From NCBI RefSeq assembly GCF_040115645.1, contig NC_089555.1, positions 3,782,001 to 3,846,000 on the forward strand: a stretch of 64,000 nt of DNA, given 5' to 3'. Origin of the DNA: Euwallacea fornicatus (lineage: Eukaryota; Arthropoda; Insecta; Coleoptera; Curculionidae). Positions 22,989 through 34,189 of this stretch are shown here, piece after piece; positions within the stretch are counted from its first letter, which is position 1, and each line of letters begins with the position of its first letter. The position numbers were made by a program, and so were the translations under genes. The notes below the pieces were generated by a model. That model did not search any database. It worked only from the letters and a program-made list of their open reading frames with translations, and was not told where the DNA came from.

Positions 22989-24404
22989 TATAAGACGTTG
23001 ACCTATCACACATCCAAAAAAATTTAATGCCATATTTGGAAGGCTGGTTTGGCACATACTGCAAAAATGGATATCTTCCTCTAAAGGGTATCAGTTGCTT
23101 ATCGATATGAACCCTTTTTCCTTCTCCGTATTAATTTGTGTCGTTTTTTATAGATTTGTCCCAAATATTGCTTACAGCTGCCAATTTATCAGTCTCTAAC
23201 CTGGTACTGCTATTTTTTTTACTATCAAATATCACAACTGATCGAATACATTCAGATCTCTTTGTAGACATAGTTGCTTCATGAAATGAATTATGCTCTT
23301 CAGACCACGTTTTTCTGATTGATACGTCCCAGTTTTTTTCCACTCCGGCTAATATGAATGAACCAATAAAGACATTCATTTCTTCGAAATCAAAATTCTT
23401 CCACTTTTTCTTTAAAATTTCAGCTTCTCTCTTTCCTTCTCGATTAGTGCAAATGCAGATTTCTGCAATAGTCTCTTTTGTGATAAAAGAAACAATGCAT
23501 CTTTTGGTGTTTTAGTTGATGTGTTTCATTTTGGCCCTTTATGGAAATTGATTGCATTTCCTTGAAACAGTCTCCGACTTCTTAAAGGATTTTCTTCTCA
23601 AATAATTCCAGTTTTACCTCTCCTCTCTTTTGCGAAAATATGCGATGCAGCTAAATTTCTTGAAATTTCACTTTCATTATCACTTTCATGTTCGCCGTCA
23701 ACATGCAACCACTATCACTTTCGCTTATAGAGTCGATACGTTCTTCTTCAGACTCATCCTTGTCACTAGAAAGCGGATGTGCATTCGACATGTCCTCCAT
23801 TATTTGCTCAAATTTTCTATCTGTTAGCCCTCTTCTAGCCTCGTTTGCAGCTATATATTAAAACAATATATGAGTTGTTCCAATTACGGAAGTTTTTTTT
23901 TTTTTTTAATTCCTACAGGTCACCGAATTTAAAGTAGATCTAGTCATATGTAAAAATAACTATGTTTTCCACTTTACACTAAATAACTGAATTAAAACAG
24001 CAAATAACTCTTCGCAAACCTTTATTAGAATGATTTATGGATTCGCAGATTTCTACTGGGATTCCCCGTTATTAATATGAGCATTGTTACCAATGCAACA
24101 TTGACAATCAATAGAATTCATTGTGGGTCTATTTGACCCGTTATTATGTACAAATGTACGGCGACAAACACAAAACAATACGATTCTACTTTACGATAAC
24201 AATTCCTTACCCGTGTAATGTAATGGACCAATGTCATGACGCGTGTAATGGTATTCCTGACAGTCAAGAAAGGTACCAAATGAAATTAAAAATTAACAGT
24301 TTAATGATAAATTGAAACTTAGTTAATGCCGTTCAGTTTCAACAGGACGGTTGTCCCGTCTACAACAGCCACGCAGTGCGGCAATCCTTAAATCAAAATT
24401 TCCC

Positions 24405-25034
24405 TGTTAGGGACTTTAAGTTATTGGCTTTTGTTTTTTGTTTATTGTTGTTAATTTTGGTTTTGCCATGTATTTGTATTTTATCCCTTAAGTTACGCCC
24501 ATGTGCGGCGATACTTATTCGGAGAATACCATTTGGGTGCCAGACCACATGGCCCAGCAGGCCAAAACTAAGGGTACGTTTTGGCTGGGGAATATGCTAT
24601 TAGTCAAAGAAAGCTTTCTCGGTCGGGACTATTGCTGTGATGGTCAATTTGTTGGGCCTGCGATATTCCCACAAAAGCGACTAATATAGATATTCCCCAG
24701 ATGGCCGCGAGTTATGGGACCCAGCGTAGCCATAGCCCGTAAGAGTTCTTGGTGGTGGTACGCCCCTGGTTGGAATTCCTCGGGATTAGTACTTAAGGGA
24801 TAATCGAAGTAATTTTTACTCTCTTCTTTTTCTCTTCTACGTGTGGAAGCTGCGTCGGTGTCAGGATGAGATCAGAATCATAGTGTGTAACCCGCCCAAT
24901 TAAGCATTCTCCCTCTTCCTACTTAAACCAAAACTCTTTCATTATTTGATATAAGTGCAAGTTATATACAGTCCATTTTATGTAAAACAAAGTATCGTTG
25001 TCGTGGTTTCATTTATCGAAGGACTCCCTCAACA
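24405..25034 (+). repeat. Solo LTR, family LTR-A, copy 2
   Basis: Starts TGTTAGGGACTTTAAG and ends CTCAACA, 630 bp. The flanks TTCCC and TTCTC are a one-mismatch 5-bp duplication. It sits inside the M5 transposase, just after the second catalytic Asp block. No coding potential; short frames inside it are chance. Confidence 0.82.
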
Positions 25035-25439
25035 TTCTCTAATCGTTTAATTGCTGAATTTGAAAATATTAAATGTGTGCTGCTGATTACCTGATTTAAC
25101 TCCACGTGACTTCTTCCTCTAGAGTTATCTTAGACCAAAAATCTTCCAATATGAGGAAGATCGGGCACTTGATTTAGCGGGATTGAGACGATAAATCCTT
25201 GGTGTCTATGAATTAATTACGCGGGGCATGTTAAATAATATTCGTAGGAATTTCTACGATCTTCTCGGATATTGTTTAAAACAAAGGGGTGGTCGGCTAA
25301 GGGCACCGTCTTTAGCACCCCTTTTTAGAAAAGACAAATTTTCCTGTAGCTGCGTTTTTTAACCTAATAAATTTAAATTTATTGTAATATTTATTGTATA
25401 TGCCTAATTTGCTTTCTCCAGAGCTACGTAGGACCACCA

Positions 25440-26998
25440 TGTGTCTTTAAAAATTTCCATTCTTGTAAGCCAGGGAATTATTTGAGCGTGAACCCGTATG
25501 TCTTTGATATGTTCTGCATAATCCTCAAAATAAATAAACCAACCTAACCTCACTTAAAAATACAACTCTGTTTATCTGTATTATTTTTTTATTTTTATTA
25601 AAATTAGTTTTTTACAAGACTCCACGGACTTGTGTGTTGGTTGGTTAAAGTTTCTGAGTGCAAAAAATTGTGTTTAAACTCGAGCAAAATGCTTTTATGG
25701 TTGAATAGCCGTATTTTCGTAACAGCGAGTTCATAAACGGAGAATGGACCAATAAAATTCGACGTTGTCTTCAAGAGTGTCGTGAAAATTTTCCCCTGAC
25801 TGCAGTGCTGGAATTGCAATTTCGTGACACTTTCAATTTGGTCGTGAAATTGTTTCGTGAAACTGGCAGCCTTCAGAGAAGATCAGGAAGTGGTAGATTG
25901 TTAAGGGGTTCCTTCGATAAACGAATCCACGAAAACGACAATTTGGTTTAGGTAAAATGGACTATATTTAATTTCACTTTTTTTAAATAAGGACAAAACT
26001 TGTTGGTCTAAGTGTGATGAGGGAGATTGCTTAGTTGGGCTGATTACAAGCTAAGTTTTTAATCACATATCCGAAACCGACACCGTTCCAAAACGAAGAG
26101 AAGAAAAAAGAGAACAAATAAACAACAACAAAAAAACAATAACCCAAAGTCCCTAACATGTAGCAAACCCAGAAATTGTTGAAAATGTGAGATGACTAGT
26201 GGATGATCATTCCTGCACATCTTTAAAAAGACTTTCTCAACAGTTGGATGTATCGTGTGGCACTTGTCATTTAATTGTCAGAAAAAGTCTGAGATTGTAC
26301 CCACACAAGGCGAAAGTGTTTCAGAAACTGCAGTTCCCGGATTCTGAAAAGAGATTGATATATTGCAATTGGTTTAATCAGACAATACACGACGACCTTC
26401 TGGATTTGACGTGTTTTACTGATGAGGAATGGTTTTATTTGTCGGATAATGCGAATTCAGAGATATAAAGGAATGGAGTGCAGAGGATCCCTAAGTGCTT
26501 ACGGGAACACCTTTTCATTCTCAAAAAATTGGAATATGGATCGCTATTTGACGAAGACGTTTAGTAGGACTTATTTTTTTCGATGATACCATCACAGCTG
26601 ATCGATATGCGAATATGTTGAGTGAATTCATTAGTCAATTTCACTTTAACGAACTGCGGTACGGATACTTTCAACAGGATGGAGCAACGGCCCATAGAGC
26701 TAGGACAACTCAATTATCTTAGGGAATACTACGAAGATGGGATAATAAACTCACGGACGGACTGCATCTATCTGTCACGATTACCGGATTTAACCACACT
26801 CGACTATTTCTCGTTCCCGACGTTACGAAATAAACTTTTTAAAACTCTTATACTCACAATTGACGGCTTTAAGGACAGAATTCGACAAGAATGTGAAGGT
26901 GTTTCTCCACAGACTCTTATTAAAGTATTTGATAACATGGAACATAGAGTTAATTTGTGTTCGGAAAATAATAGACAACATTTTAAGCATTTGTTGTA
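25440..26998 (+). pseudogene. Mariner-like transposase M6, Tc3-like N-terminus, broken
   Basis: The N-terminal domain (25650-25898) reads EQNAFMVE, FRNSEFINGEW, LELQFRDTFNLVVKLFRETG. This is the helix-turn-helix found in many insect mariner/Tc3-like proteins and, I believe, catalogued as DUF4817. After a solo LTR (25899-26158) it continues VANPEIVENV, SLKRLSQQLDVSCGT, RLYPHKAKVFQKLQ, LTCFTDEEWFYLSD (first Asp, 26420) and GYFQQDGATAHRARTT (second Asp, 26660). The end reads FKDRIRQECEGVSPQ and DNMEHRVNLCSENN, then the natural stop near 26998. Frame changes and stops occur near 26460, 26570 and 26690. A copy of the N-terminal region lies inverted at 30944-31490 with near identity. Confidence 0.85.
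25899..26158 (-). repeat. Solo LTR, family LTR-A, copy 3, internally deleted and inverted
   Basis: Begins TGTTAAGGGGTTCCTTCG and ends AAAGTCCCTAACA, i.e. the reverse complement of both ends of the family, with most of the middle missing (260 bp against about 640). It interrupts the N-terminal part of the M6 transposase. The target duplication is not clear (TAGAT and TGTAG). Confidence 0.75.
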
Positions 26999-27137
26999 AA
27001 TCGTGTAATTAAATAAGTATTAAATTTGTGTTTAATTATTATACAGTGAAGACACGTGGGTTGGAACGAATTTATTTAAAATTCAGGGATTCGTTATTTT
27101 CTAAAAAAGCTCGGGCACGTCGATTTAAAATTATGTA

Positions 27138-28880
27138 TACGGGGTGGCCCGAAAATAAGTTATCATCATCCACTTAATTTTTTTCAAATAGAACCACCTA
27201 CGTTTTATTTCATTTCTAATCCTGCATCGTATTCTAAGTGTATTTCACGTAACATATCGTATTCCCAAATTCAACAGTTATCAAGAAATTTACGATTGCA
27301 TACATCAATGACTAGACCGTATCAGGTGTACAATCACAAAAAAAATTATTAAAAAAATAGAATAAGAAATTAAATTAAATGTTCAAATTGTTGACCCTTA
27401 ACGTCTTGGCAATAGGTAAGCCAGGCTTGAAATCTCGTAAAACTTTAGCCAACGTTTGTAACGAGATTTGTTGTATTTCGACTCTAATTCTGTTCTTCAA
27501 TTCTTCAACATTTTTTGGTTTATTTGAAGTAAACTTTATATCTCAAATAACTTCATAGATAAGAATCCAATAGGGTCAGGTCTGGAAACCTCGCTGGCCA
27601 TTCGATAAAACCTCTCCTTCCGATCTCTCGATTTGGGAAAATGTTGTGAAGGTAATCTTGTATTGTTTCCGAATAATGTGGGGGCGCTCCATCTTGTTGG
27701 AACCGTATCGAATCTGCTGGTATATTTGCGTCCTGACCACTTGAGTAAAGTGCAATCAAACTGGGTATTCTGTAGTTTTGTAGAAGGGCTAAATAATTGT
27801 CTGAATGAAATGTTCCCTCAATAAAAAAAACGGGACCCACAATTGAGCTATTCACAATTGCGGCCCATACTTCTGAGGAAATTGTATATGACTTGCCATA
27901 CTCCAGTATGGGTTTTCTGGGGTCCAATGTCGAAAATCTTGCTCATTTATCGCATCATTTGAACAAAATGTTGCCTCGTCGGAAAGAATTGTTTTACTTA
28001 TGGTAAAGAACTGCAGGTCGACATTGCATCTATTCATCATTATTTCGCAAAATCATAAACTGCGGTCGAGAACATCTTCAATAACTTCCTGAACTATATG
28101 CACTTTGTATGGGTACCATTTGCCATCGTATAAATATTTTGGAAAAGAAGATTCATACTGACTCTTCTGCAGCTACTTCTCGTGTTGATTTGTAAGGATT
28201 TTCTTGTAAATCGAGCAAAACATTCAATTGTATGTTTTCTGAAACTGTACGATGCTTGTTTCGTAATTGTCTCTTACGTGGCACAAGTCTTTTTCTATCT
28301 TACCGAATACCGAACGTGTAATGGAGCTCTCCGGGTATTTATTGCTAAACAATTCGCAATCTTCAGATTATGTTCGAGTCGTGTTGTTGTATCTTAACGT
28401 AATCAAAATTTCTATTTGTTACTTCTCCGTTCAAGGCGCCATGCTTACAAACTTTACAACTGCACTGACATTTACTTATTTGAAATAAAACTCTCACACC
28501 GTTTAATGTGACTGAATGGGACAAATCAACAATTATAAATTCAACAAATAAACAATTCAATGTTTTGTTTAATTCACAAAAAAAAAACCTCTGAAATCAA
28601 GTCGATAATTATCAATGGTGAACAGTTTGAACGTTTAATTTAATTTGTTATTGTGTTTTTTAAATAAATTTTTTCGTAGTTCTACATCTGATACGGTCCA
28701 GTCATTGATATGTACAATCGTAAATTTCTCGACAACTGTTGAACTTAGATATAGGACATGTTACATGAAACCTACTTAGAATTCGAAGCAAAATTCAAAA
28801 ATGGAATAAAAAAATAGGTAGTTTAATATGAAAAAATTAAGTTGATAGTAATAAATGACTTTTGGACCATCCTTACATAC
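27138..28880 (-). mobile_element. Long-TIR mariner-like element M10
   Basis: Inverted repeats of about 200 bp: 27138-27340 pairs with 28680-28880. The left end reads TACGGGGTGGCCCGAAAAT, the right end inward TATGTAAGGATGGTCC. Strong shared blocks include ATTTACGATTG and CATCAATGACT. A decayed transposase lies on the minus strand. Total 1.74 kb. Confidence 0.75.
27553..28060 (-). pseudogene. M10 mariner-like transposase core (DD41D)
   Basis: Two overlapping frames carry the catalytic core. ILSDEATFCSND (first Asp, near 27985) is followed in another frame by VWAAIVNSSIVGPVFF, FQQDGAPPHYS (second Asp, near 27690) and WPARFPDLTLLDSYL (third Asp, near 27560). I count 41 residues between the second and third Asp. 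All three Asp are present, but the frameshift near 27900 and lack of an open N-terminal half (28060-28560 shows only scraps) make it a pseudogene. Confidence 0.8.
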
Positions 28881-29160
28881 ATATTATTACTGTCACAAAA
28901 ACCATAGTCAGAAATAAAAATCGACTTTCCCGAGTGTTATTCGGAAAAACGAATCCCTGAATTTGAAATGAATTTGTTCCAACCCACGCGTCCTCACTCT
29001 ATGCAATTTATTAAATATAAATTATATACAGTGTTTGGAAAAGTTTGTACCATACTTAAGGAGATGAAAGTAGAGCCAAAAATGCTAAAAAAAAATCCCA
29101 GAAACATTGATTTTACAGAACACCGTTACTGATACATGGTCCTCCAAAGGGGCCCTACTA

Positions 29161-30576
29161 CACTCACTTTCACATGAAATGCACCCCCCAGTAATACTAA
29201 TAATTAAGTCTTGTAATTTTGGCAAAATAATGCTTCATAATGGAGAATCAAATGATCAGACTTTCAGTAAAAAAGAAAGAATGCTGGTGGTTTTTTTGTC
29301 ATTGACCTTTTAGATTTTTTATTAAATTGTAAATAAATAAAATAATATTTACATGGAAATATCAGTTCATTTTGTTGTTGAACTGTGAACAAGACATCTC
29401 AAAATGCCCCCAGTGAGACAGCGTCAAAATTTTTTCCACGCTTCGGATTTTGATAGAGGGCGAATTATCGGCATGAAGGAGGATGGACTTTCTCTTCGTG
29501 AGATTGCCCGAAGAATGAATCGGAACCACACCACGATTGCGAGAATATGGTCTTCATGGTCTGAAGAAAGGGTTCAGCAACATCGTCCAGCTGGACATCC
29601 TCCCCGCAGCAGCAATGCATGTGAAGATCGACTTCTTAGACGGATGGCCATTGGTGATCGATTTCAAGCAACAATGTCTGTTGCAGTAGATTGGATAGGA
29701 GCTCTAAATCGTCGGGTGTCGATGGCAACAGTTCACAGTAGAATTTCGTCTTTTGGCCTGCATTCACACCACCCAAATCTACGACTGCCACTAACCGTCC
29801 AACACCAAGCTTCCAGATTGGCCTGGCGTCAAGAACGAGTTGATTGGAGTCATGAGTGGAACAATATCGTCTTCAGTGACGAGTCGCGATTTTGTTTATG
29901 GATCAATGATGGTCGTAGAAGAGTCAGACGATACCATGGTGAAAGAAGAAATTTGCAATTTTGTGAAAGGCGCCACACAGCTTTACGTTATGGTCTGGGG
30001 TGCGATATGTGTTGGTCGAAGATTTTCTCTTGTGTTCATTCCAAGCACCCTAAACGCACGTCGCTACATTAACAACGTTCTGAGGCCAGTATCAGTACCC
30101 TTCATGCAAACTTCACCAAATGGCATTTTCCAACAGGAAAATGCAAACCCATATACTGCTTACATTACTCGACAATACCTGGAAGAAGCACAATTGGAAA
30201 TACTGCCTTGGCCTGCACGGTCACCGGACCTATCACCCATCGAACATCTTTGGGACATGATTAGTCGTAGGTCTTCGAAATTTACCGAGGCCTCCAAACA
30301 ATGTGGATGACCTACGACATCATCTTGAGGTAGCATGGAATGAAATACCCCAGGAGGATATTGATCATTTGTTGCAAAGCATGCCGCAAAGAGTATGTGC
30401 TTGCATTGCCGTACGAGGCGATGTCACTCATTATTAATTTTTTAATTAACAAATATTTTCATCTTTTTACTGAATGTCTGATCATTTGATACTCCATTAT
30501 GAAGCATTATTTTGCCAAAGTTACAAGACTTAATTATTAGTATTACTGGGTGGTGCATTTCATGTGAAAGTGAGTG
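29161..30576 (+). mobile_element. Tc1-like element, family Tc1-B, copy 2
   Basis: Flanked by TA (29159-29160 and 30577-30578), TIRs of about 110 bp beginning CACTCACTTTCACATGAAAT, total 1416 bp. The sequence is nearly the same as the reverse complement of 3226-4640. The element has one transposase on the plus strand. Confidence 0.93.
29404..30436 (+). pseudogene. Tc1-B DD34E transposase, two frameshifts, altered catalytic Asp
   Basis: Open from MPPVRQRQNFF to about 29990, covering the helix-turn-helix (REIARRMNRNHTTIARIW) and the first Asp (FSDESRFCLW). Near 29980 a one-base change shifts the frame, and the remainder (LYVMVWGAICVGRR) is open in the next frame to 30310. A second shift precedes the last 35 codons (NEIPQEDIDHLLQSMPQR, then RGDVTHY, stop 30434-30436). 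The second catalytic position reads QQENANPY, Glu in place of Asp, while copy 1 retains Asp. The Glu of DD34E (PIEHLWD) is intact. Both frameshifts are shared with copy 1. Confidence 0.9.
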
Positions 30577-30943
30577 TATTTGAACATGTTTTAAAATAAC
30601 TTTCTCCTGATTAAGATTATGGAATTAAAATTGTAGGTAATAATTATTCCATAAAAGTTTTTAACTAATCTAAGTCTTATCACAATTAGTTATAAACTAG
30701 GGCAGTTTTACAACCACCCTTAACAGAAATTTCACGAGCTTTATTTGTAAAGGAAAAAAATAATATTTTCAGAAGTAACGTAGGGCTCAGAATAGTAATT
30801 AGTATTTTTTAAACACTTAAATAGTAATTGTAGTTGGACTTTTCCGTTCTATCATTTCAATTTTTCGAAGTCTTAATCTAAAATTCAAAGTAACAATGGA
30901 TTTTCTTTACCCTTTTGTTTTTTTTTTCTTAATTAGTAAAGTT
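30577..30943. other. No recognisable feature
   Basis: AT-rich spacer between the Tc1-B element and the inverted M6 fragment. No open frame with a signature. Confidence 0.4.
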
Positions 30944-31490
30944 CTAAGTATCTCTGTAGGTCCTTTTCAGCCTGCAGGCGATTTCTATTGCAGAAAATGG
31001 CCTTAAAAATGTACTGAAATTGACATCTACTACTCGCCTCACATTTTCAACAAGTTCTAGGGTTCGTTCAGTTGGTCTACCACTTTCCGATTTTTTCTGA
31101 ACACTGCCAGTTTCACAAAACAATTTCACGACCAAATTGAAAGTGTCACGAAATTGCAATTCCAGCACTGCAGTCAGGGGAAATTTTTCACGACACTCTT
31201 GAAGACAACGTCGAATTTTATTGGTCCATTCTCCGTTTATGAACTCGCTGTTACGAAAATACGGCTATTCAACCATAAAAGCATTTTGCTCGAGTTTAAA
31301 CACAATTTTTTGCACTCAGAAACTTTAACCAACCAACACACAAGTCCGTGGAGTCTTGTAAAAAACTAATTTTAATAAAAATAAAAAAATAATACAGATA
31401 AACAGAGTTGTATTTTTAAGTGAGGTTAGGTTGATTTATTTATTTTGAAGATTATGCAGAACATATCAAAGACATACGGATTCGCGCTCA
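30944..31490 (-). pseudogene. Mariner-like M6, inverted N-terminal copy
   Basis: 31080-31490 is nearly the reverse complement of 25460-25870, and the encoded N-terminal domain is the same (LELQFRDTFNLVVKLF). This copy lacks the solo LTR and so continues directly: CETGSVQKKSESGRPTERT, LELVENVRRVVDVN, then decays near 30950. The first frame of the family is better preserved here than at 25650. The rest of the transposase is missing. Confidence 0.82.
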
Positions 31491-31689
31491 AATAAGTCTA
31501 TGCCCCACTAGATTGGACATTTTTTTAAACACACGGTATATTCCTTCTCGGATTAAAGCGTATTTCTTACGACTCAGTGACGTAAGCCGATCTTTAACAA
31601 TGGAGGGGGAAACGGTACCCTGTCTCCCTCGCACTTATCAATCACCCGATTGCCTTTTGCTTGCACTGACGGTACCAAATTTCACTTTT

Positions 31690-33066
31690 ATTTTCCATGG
31701 ATCAAAATGACCGAGATTATGTAAAAGGCATGAAACGAAAAAGATGCGGATTCACGCCATACATAAGAACACGAAGCACGCCTATCAATTTAAACCATCA
31801 AGTAACGGGAGCTGTGAGTTTATGTGGAATTCATTTTCCGAAGTATCAAATAATGAATCAGACTCTTCTGAACGTGCCAAACGGAAAAGATGCGAACTCT
31901 ATGAGCCGAAGTTAAACTGAAAAACATCTAAAATCTGTTGCAAATGTGAATTTTGTGTTTTGTGGTAAACACAGCAACCCAAATTCTATAAATTGTTAGC
32001 AGATGTACATAATATTATTATACTTATATACATAAAATTAGTTCGGTAATATAGTTCTAATAAAGCTGATAATTTAGCAACAGATATTGGATTTGTGTGA
32101 CTTAAAAAAAATGAATTTGTAAGCAAATTTCGTTCTATTTTTTCAATGGGTCAAATTGACCCAGATTATGTAAACGTGTAGAAATATATTGTACCATCAT
32201 GCATCAAAGGATTAGGAAACTCAGTAATAGTTGGAACAACTTGATATTCAAGAAGTTTCAAATGTTTTAAGCATTCAGACTGATTACATGAATTGCATGA
32301 ACAAAGAAAGGTTCAATAACGTGATTGTCCAAAATTCCAGCCCAAACGTTAAATTTTTAAGGCCTCTGAGTGCCTCTATCATAAATCTCCTGAGGATTTT
32401 CTTGGGCCCAAACTCGAGCAACAGGTCGATTATGTCTTCTATACAATGAAAAATTGAATTCATCGATGAAAATGATGCAGGAAACAAAATTTTTATCGAC
32501 GTTCGTCTTTTTCATCAAGCTTCACACATCGTCATGCGAGACCTGTGATCTGAGCCCATAAGCTAATTTGACTTATGCCGTTTGCATGATTTATACTTAC
32601 CGTTTTGAAGAGCATTGCATACGTTTTAATTAGATACACCAACCCTACTTGCTATGGTTTCAGTAGAACTACGAGGTTCTTCTTGATCCGTAAGAAAAAT
32701 GCCCAATTTTTCTTTCTCATGGGAGCTTTCTCAATTGTGGTCGCGTGGATTCATTTTAACTAAATGAGAAGAATTCACACATCCATATTTTTTCAAGTTC
32801 TCACAATGTTTCTGGTTGTGCTTACCGAAGGAGCAGGCTAACCGGGAAATTTTAAAGCAAATTTCTGTTGCACACCCTCTAAGGACTTACCCCCAAAATA
32901 GAAGATGTAAATTCCAGGGCGTCCTTCAAGACATATCCCATGACACATTTTAAAGTAACCTTATGTCTACAAACGCACATGGTAATTTTAGAACGGCTTA
33001 ATTAAAAAATAAGCCCTTTTTTACCTTTCTCCCTTGGACTTACCAATCGCCTAATTGCGTTTTGCT
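31690..33066 (-). repeat. Inverted partial copy of the M5 + PB1 junction
   Basis: Read on the minus strand, 32955-32515 matches 15486-15932 almost base for base, 32510-32200 matches 16683-17003 less closely, and 32200-31740 matches the piggyBac tail at 17008-17400. The M5/PB1 junction (CACG then TTACAT) is shared, so both copies descend from one piggyBac insertion. The solo LTR of 15933-16677 is absent here. A 45-bp word containing TTGCTTGCACT occurs in direct orientation at 31640-31672 and 33033-33066, flanking this segment. Confidence 0.8.
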
Positions 33067-34187
33067 TGCACTCACTAAAACTTCATATGCATACCGGCGA
33101 AAAAGGTACTATACCACCGTCAACATCTACAGTCTAGCTTGTTATAAAGTAGGAATGATCAACAAAAGCAATAGACTTCTTTATGAAACAAAAAAAGAAC
33201 TTTTTAATCAAAACGAACGGCATAAACAAAGCAACGTAAGCGCTCGAGGCCCTTAGACAAAAAGGCGTAATCATTAACTTCAAATAAATAACAGGGACCC
33301 AACAAGGATGTCACAAAATAACACCACACGTCGAATAACCTCTTCATGCTCAGTGGTAGCCATCGGGATGGATATGGAAATGGATATGGATTTCGGACGA
33401 CACGTTTTAGCAGAATCTCAAAAAGTTTAATCATAAGATAAAATTTTATAAATGAATCGTATTAAGACAAAGACCCCCCACAGTCATGATTAGGTTCATA
33501 ACTGGTGACTTCGCCACCCACGAAAAACTAATTAATGATCGTACAGTTCACTTTCCGGGTCGTGCCTGCAGACGAGTGGAAAGAAAACACTGACGCATAT
33601 TTCCATCCGATGCAACGAATGCAACTCGTTTTAACATAAAACAAAGAACTGGAATGCAACAATAAAATGCCATAAATGCCTGGGACCACACATAATGACA
33701 ATGTGCAAATCAACACTATCTATAAAGTTGGGGGCAGCTTGCAACAGCCAGGGCTATGCCGTATGGAGCCTTAAATGACCTCTAAGCGATCGAGAGCATC
33801 GATTGGGGAATTCCAAATGTGAAAATAAAATGCTTAAATAGGGGATCGACCGAGGCGTTAACAGGGGTGAGTTCGGATAACAGAATTAACGCGTTAATAA
33901 TATTTCACGATTACATCATAAACAAATATCAACATGAGCTTAATAAAACAAATAACGTCAAGAGAGATGAGCTAATTAAAAATTTTTTTTTTAATTTCCA
34001 GGGGACTTCAGCGTTGAGGGGTCGATTGTTTTTTTTTTGGATTCTGATGTTCAACAGGTTGTCATCCAATAAGGGCTGTCCGACAGAATCTCAAAAACTG
34101 CGAAGATAAACAAACGCCGACATAGTACATTCATCTTAGAAATATTTGACTCTCGAATCAACGGACTAACTAATCAAGAAAAACCTG
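33067..34187. other. No recognisable feature
   Basis: No TE ends, no domain signature. A short purine-rich stretch (GGATATGGAAATGGATATGG, 33373-33392) is a low-complexity repeat. Slightly less AT-biased than its surroundings, but no exon could be argued. Confidence 0.4.
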
Positions 34188-34189
34188 TA

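Larger units (their letters stand above)
17200..23800 (-). pseudogene. PB1 piggyBac-like transposase, split and mutated
   Basis: From ATG at 23800: an acidic N-terminus (SSDKDESEEERIDS), a linker with stops, then the core start EEMNVFIGSFILAGV and FDSKKNSSTRLETDK (23379-23131) and QYVPNQPSKYGIKFFWMCD (near 23050), all typical of piggyBac. It stops at the Tc1 insertion. Beyond the nested elements the reading resumes at about 18006 with DLPRRVIERSGGNVPSDN (a stop replaces the usual Trp after DN). It continues with VGTLRRNKRE, TLVSYVIKLNKYVVRLSTMH and VHYYNSRKSGVDSLD (17880-17580). The Cys-rich tail follows to about 17200. Several stops and a frameshift are present in addition to the insertions. 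Confidence 0.8.
17008..24322 (-). mobile_element. piggyBac-like element PB1 with nested insertions
   Basis: The element interrupts the M5 transposase between TTAC (17004-17007) and TTAA (24323-24326). Removing it restores the M5 frame across a TTAA, the obligatory piggyBac target. A motif of the GGGTCAAANNGACCC type sits near both ends (17020-17040 and 24125-24140). The transposase lies on the minus strand and is itself split by a Tc1 (21574-22988) and by a TIR element (18011-21541). A fragment of the same family with the same left junction occurs in the inverted copy at 31690-32200. Confidence 0.75.
15660..25310 (+). pseudogene. M5 mariner-like transposase, split by three insertions
   Basis: The N-terminal half (15660-15932) has stops and matches the VSN..VCNALQNGKYKS region of mariner-like proteins. 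The first catalytic block (16715-16900) is FTDEFNFSLYRRH, followed by PQKLNV. The segment up to 17003 reads HQVVPIITEF and PLMHDGTIYF. Across the piggyBac insertion the frame resumes with VQFQQDGCPVYNSHAV (24330-24390), the second Asp block. After a solo LTR come DFF and YLRPKIFQYEED, then RRNFYDLLGYCLKQRGG near 25270. All parts share one strand and order, which is why I treat them as one gene. The frame has many stops. Confidence 0.75.
15322..25330 (+). mobile_element. Mariner-like element M5, host of a multi-level transposon nest
   Basis: Pieces of one mariner-like transposase on the plus strand occur in the right order at 15660-15932, 16683-17003, 24327-24404 and 25035-25310. The gaps are exactly filled by other elements: a solo LTR (15933-16677), a piggyBac-like element (17008-24322) and another solo LTR (24405-25034). 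The left boundary is set by similarity to an inverted copy at 31690-33066. Inverted termini of M5 itself were not resolved, so the outer limits are approximate. M5 is the oldest layer here. Confidence 0.75.
27042..29001. mobile_element. TIR element holding mariner M10
   Basis: CAGTGAAGACACGTGGGTTG at 27044 and the following block (GAACGAATTTATTT, then ATTCAGGGATTCGTT) recur as the reverse complement at about 28930-29000. Between them sits a complete mariner-like element (27138-28880). Removing it leaves a small non-coding element of roughly 220 bp. TA precedes the left end. The ends resemble pogo-type termini, but the family is not certain. Confidence 0.6.

Noticed and set aside
24405..25034. 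Initially considered a MITE because both ends begin TGTTA
   Set aside because: TG...CA ends with 5-bp duplications (ATTGC perfect at 55410 and 56071) fit a solo LTR better.
31154..31369. 71-codon frame also found at 25604-25819
   Set aside because: Conserved only because both are near-identical DNA; the real coding sense is the opposite strand (mariner N-terminal domain).
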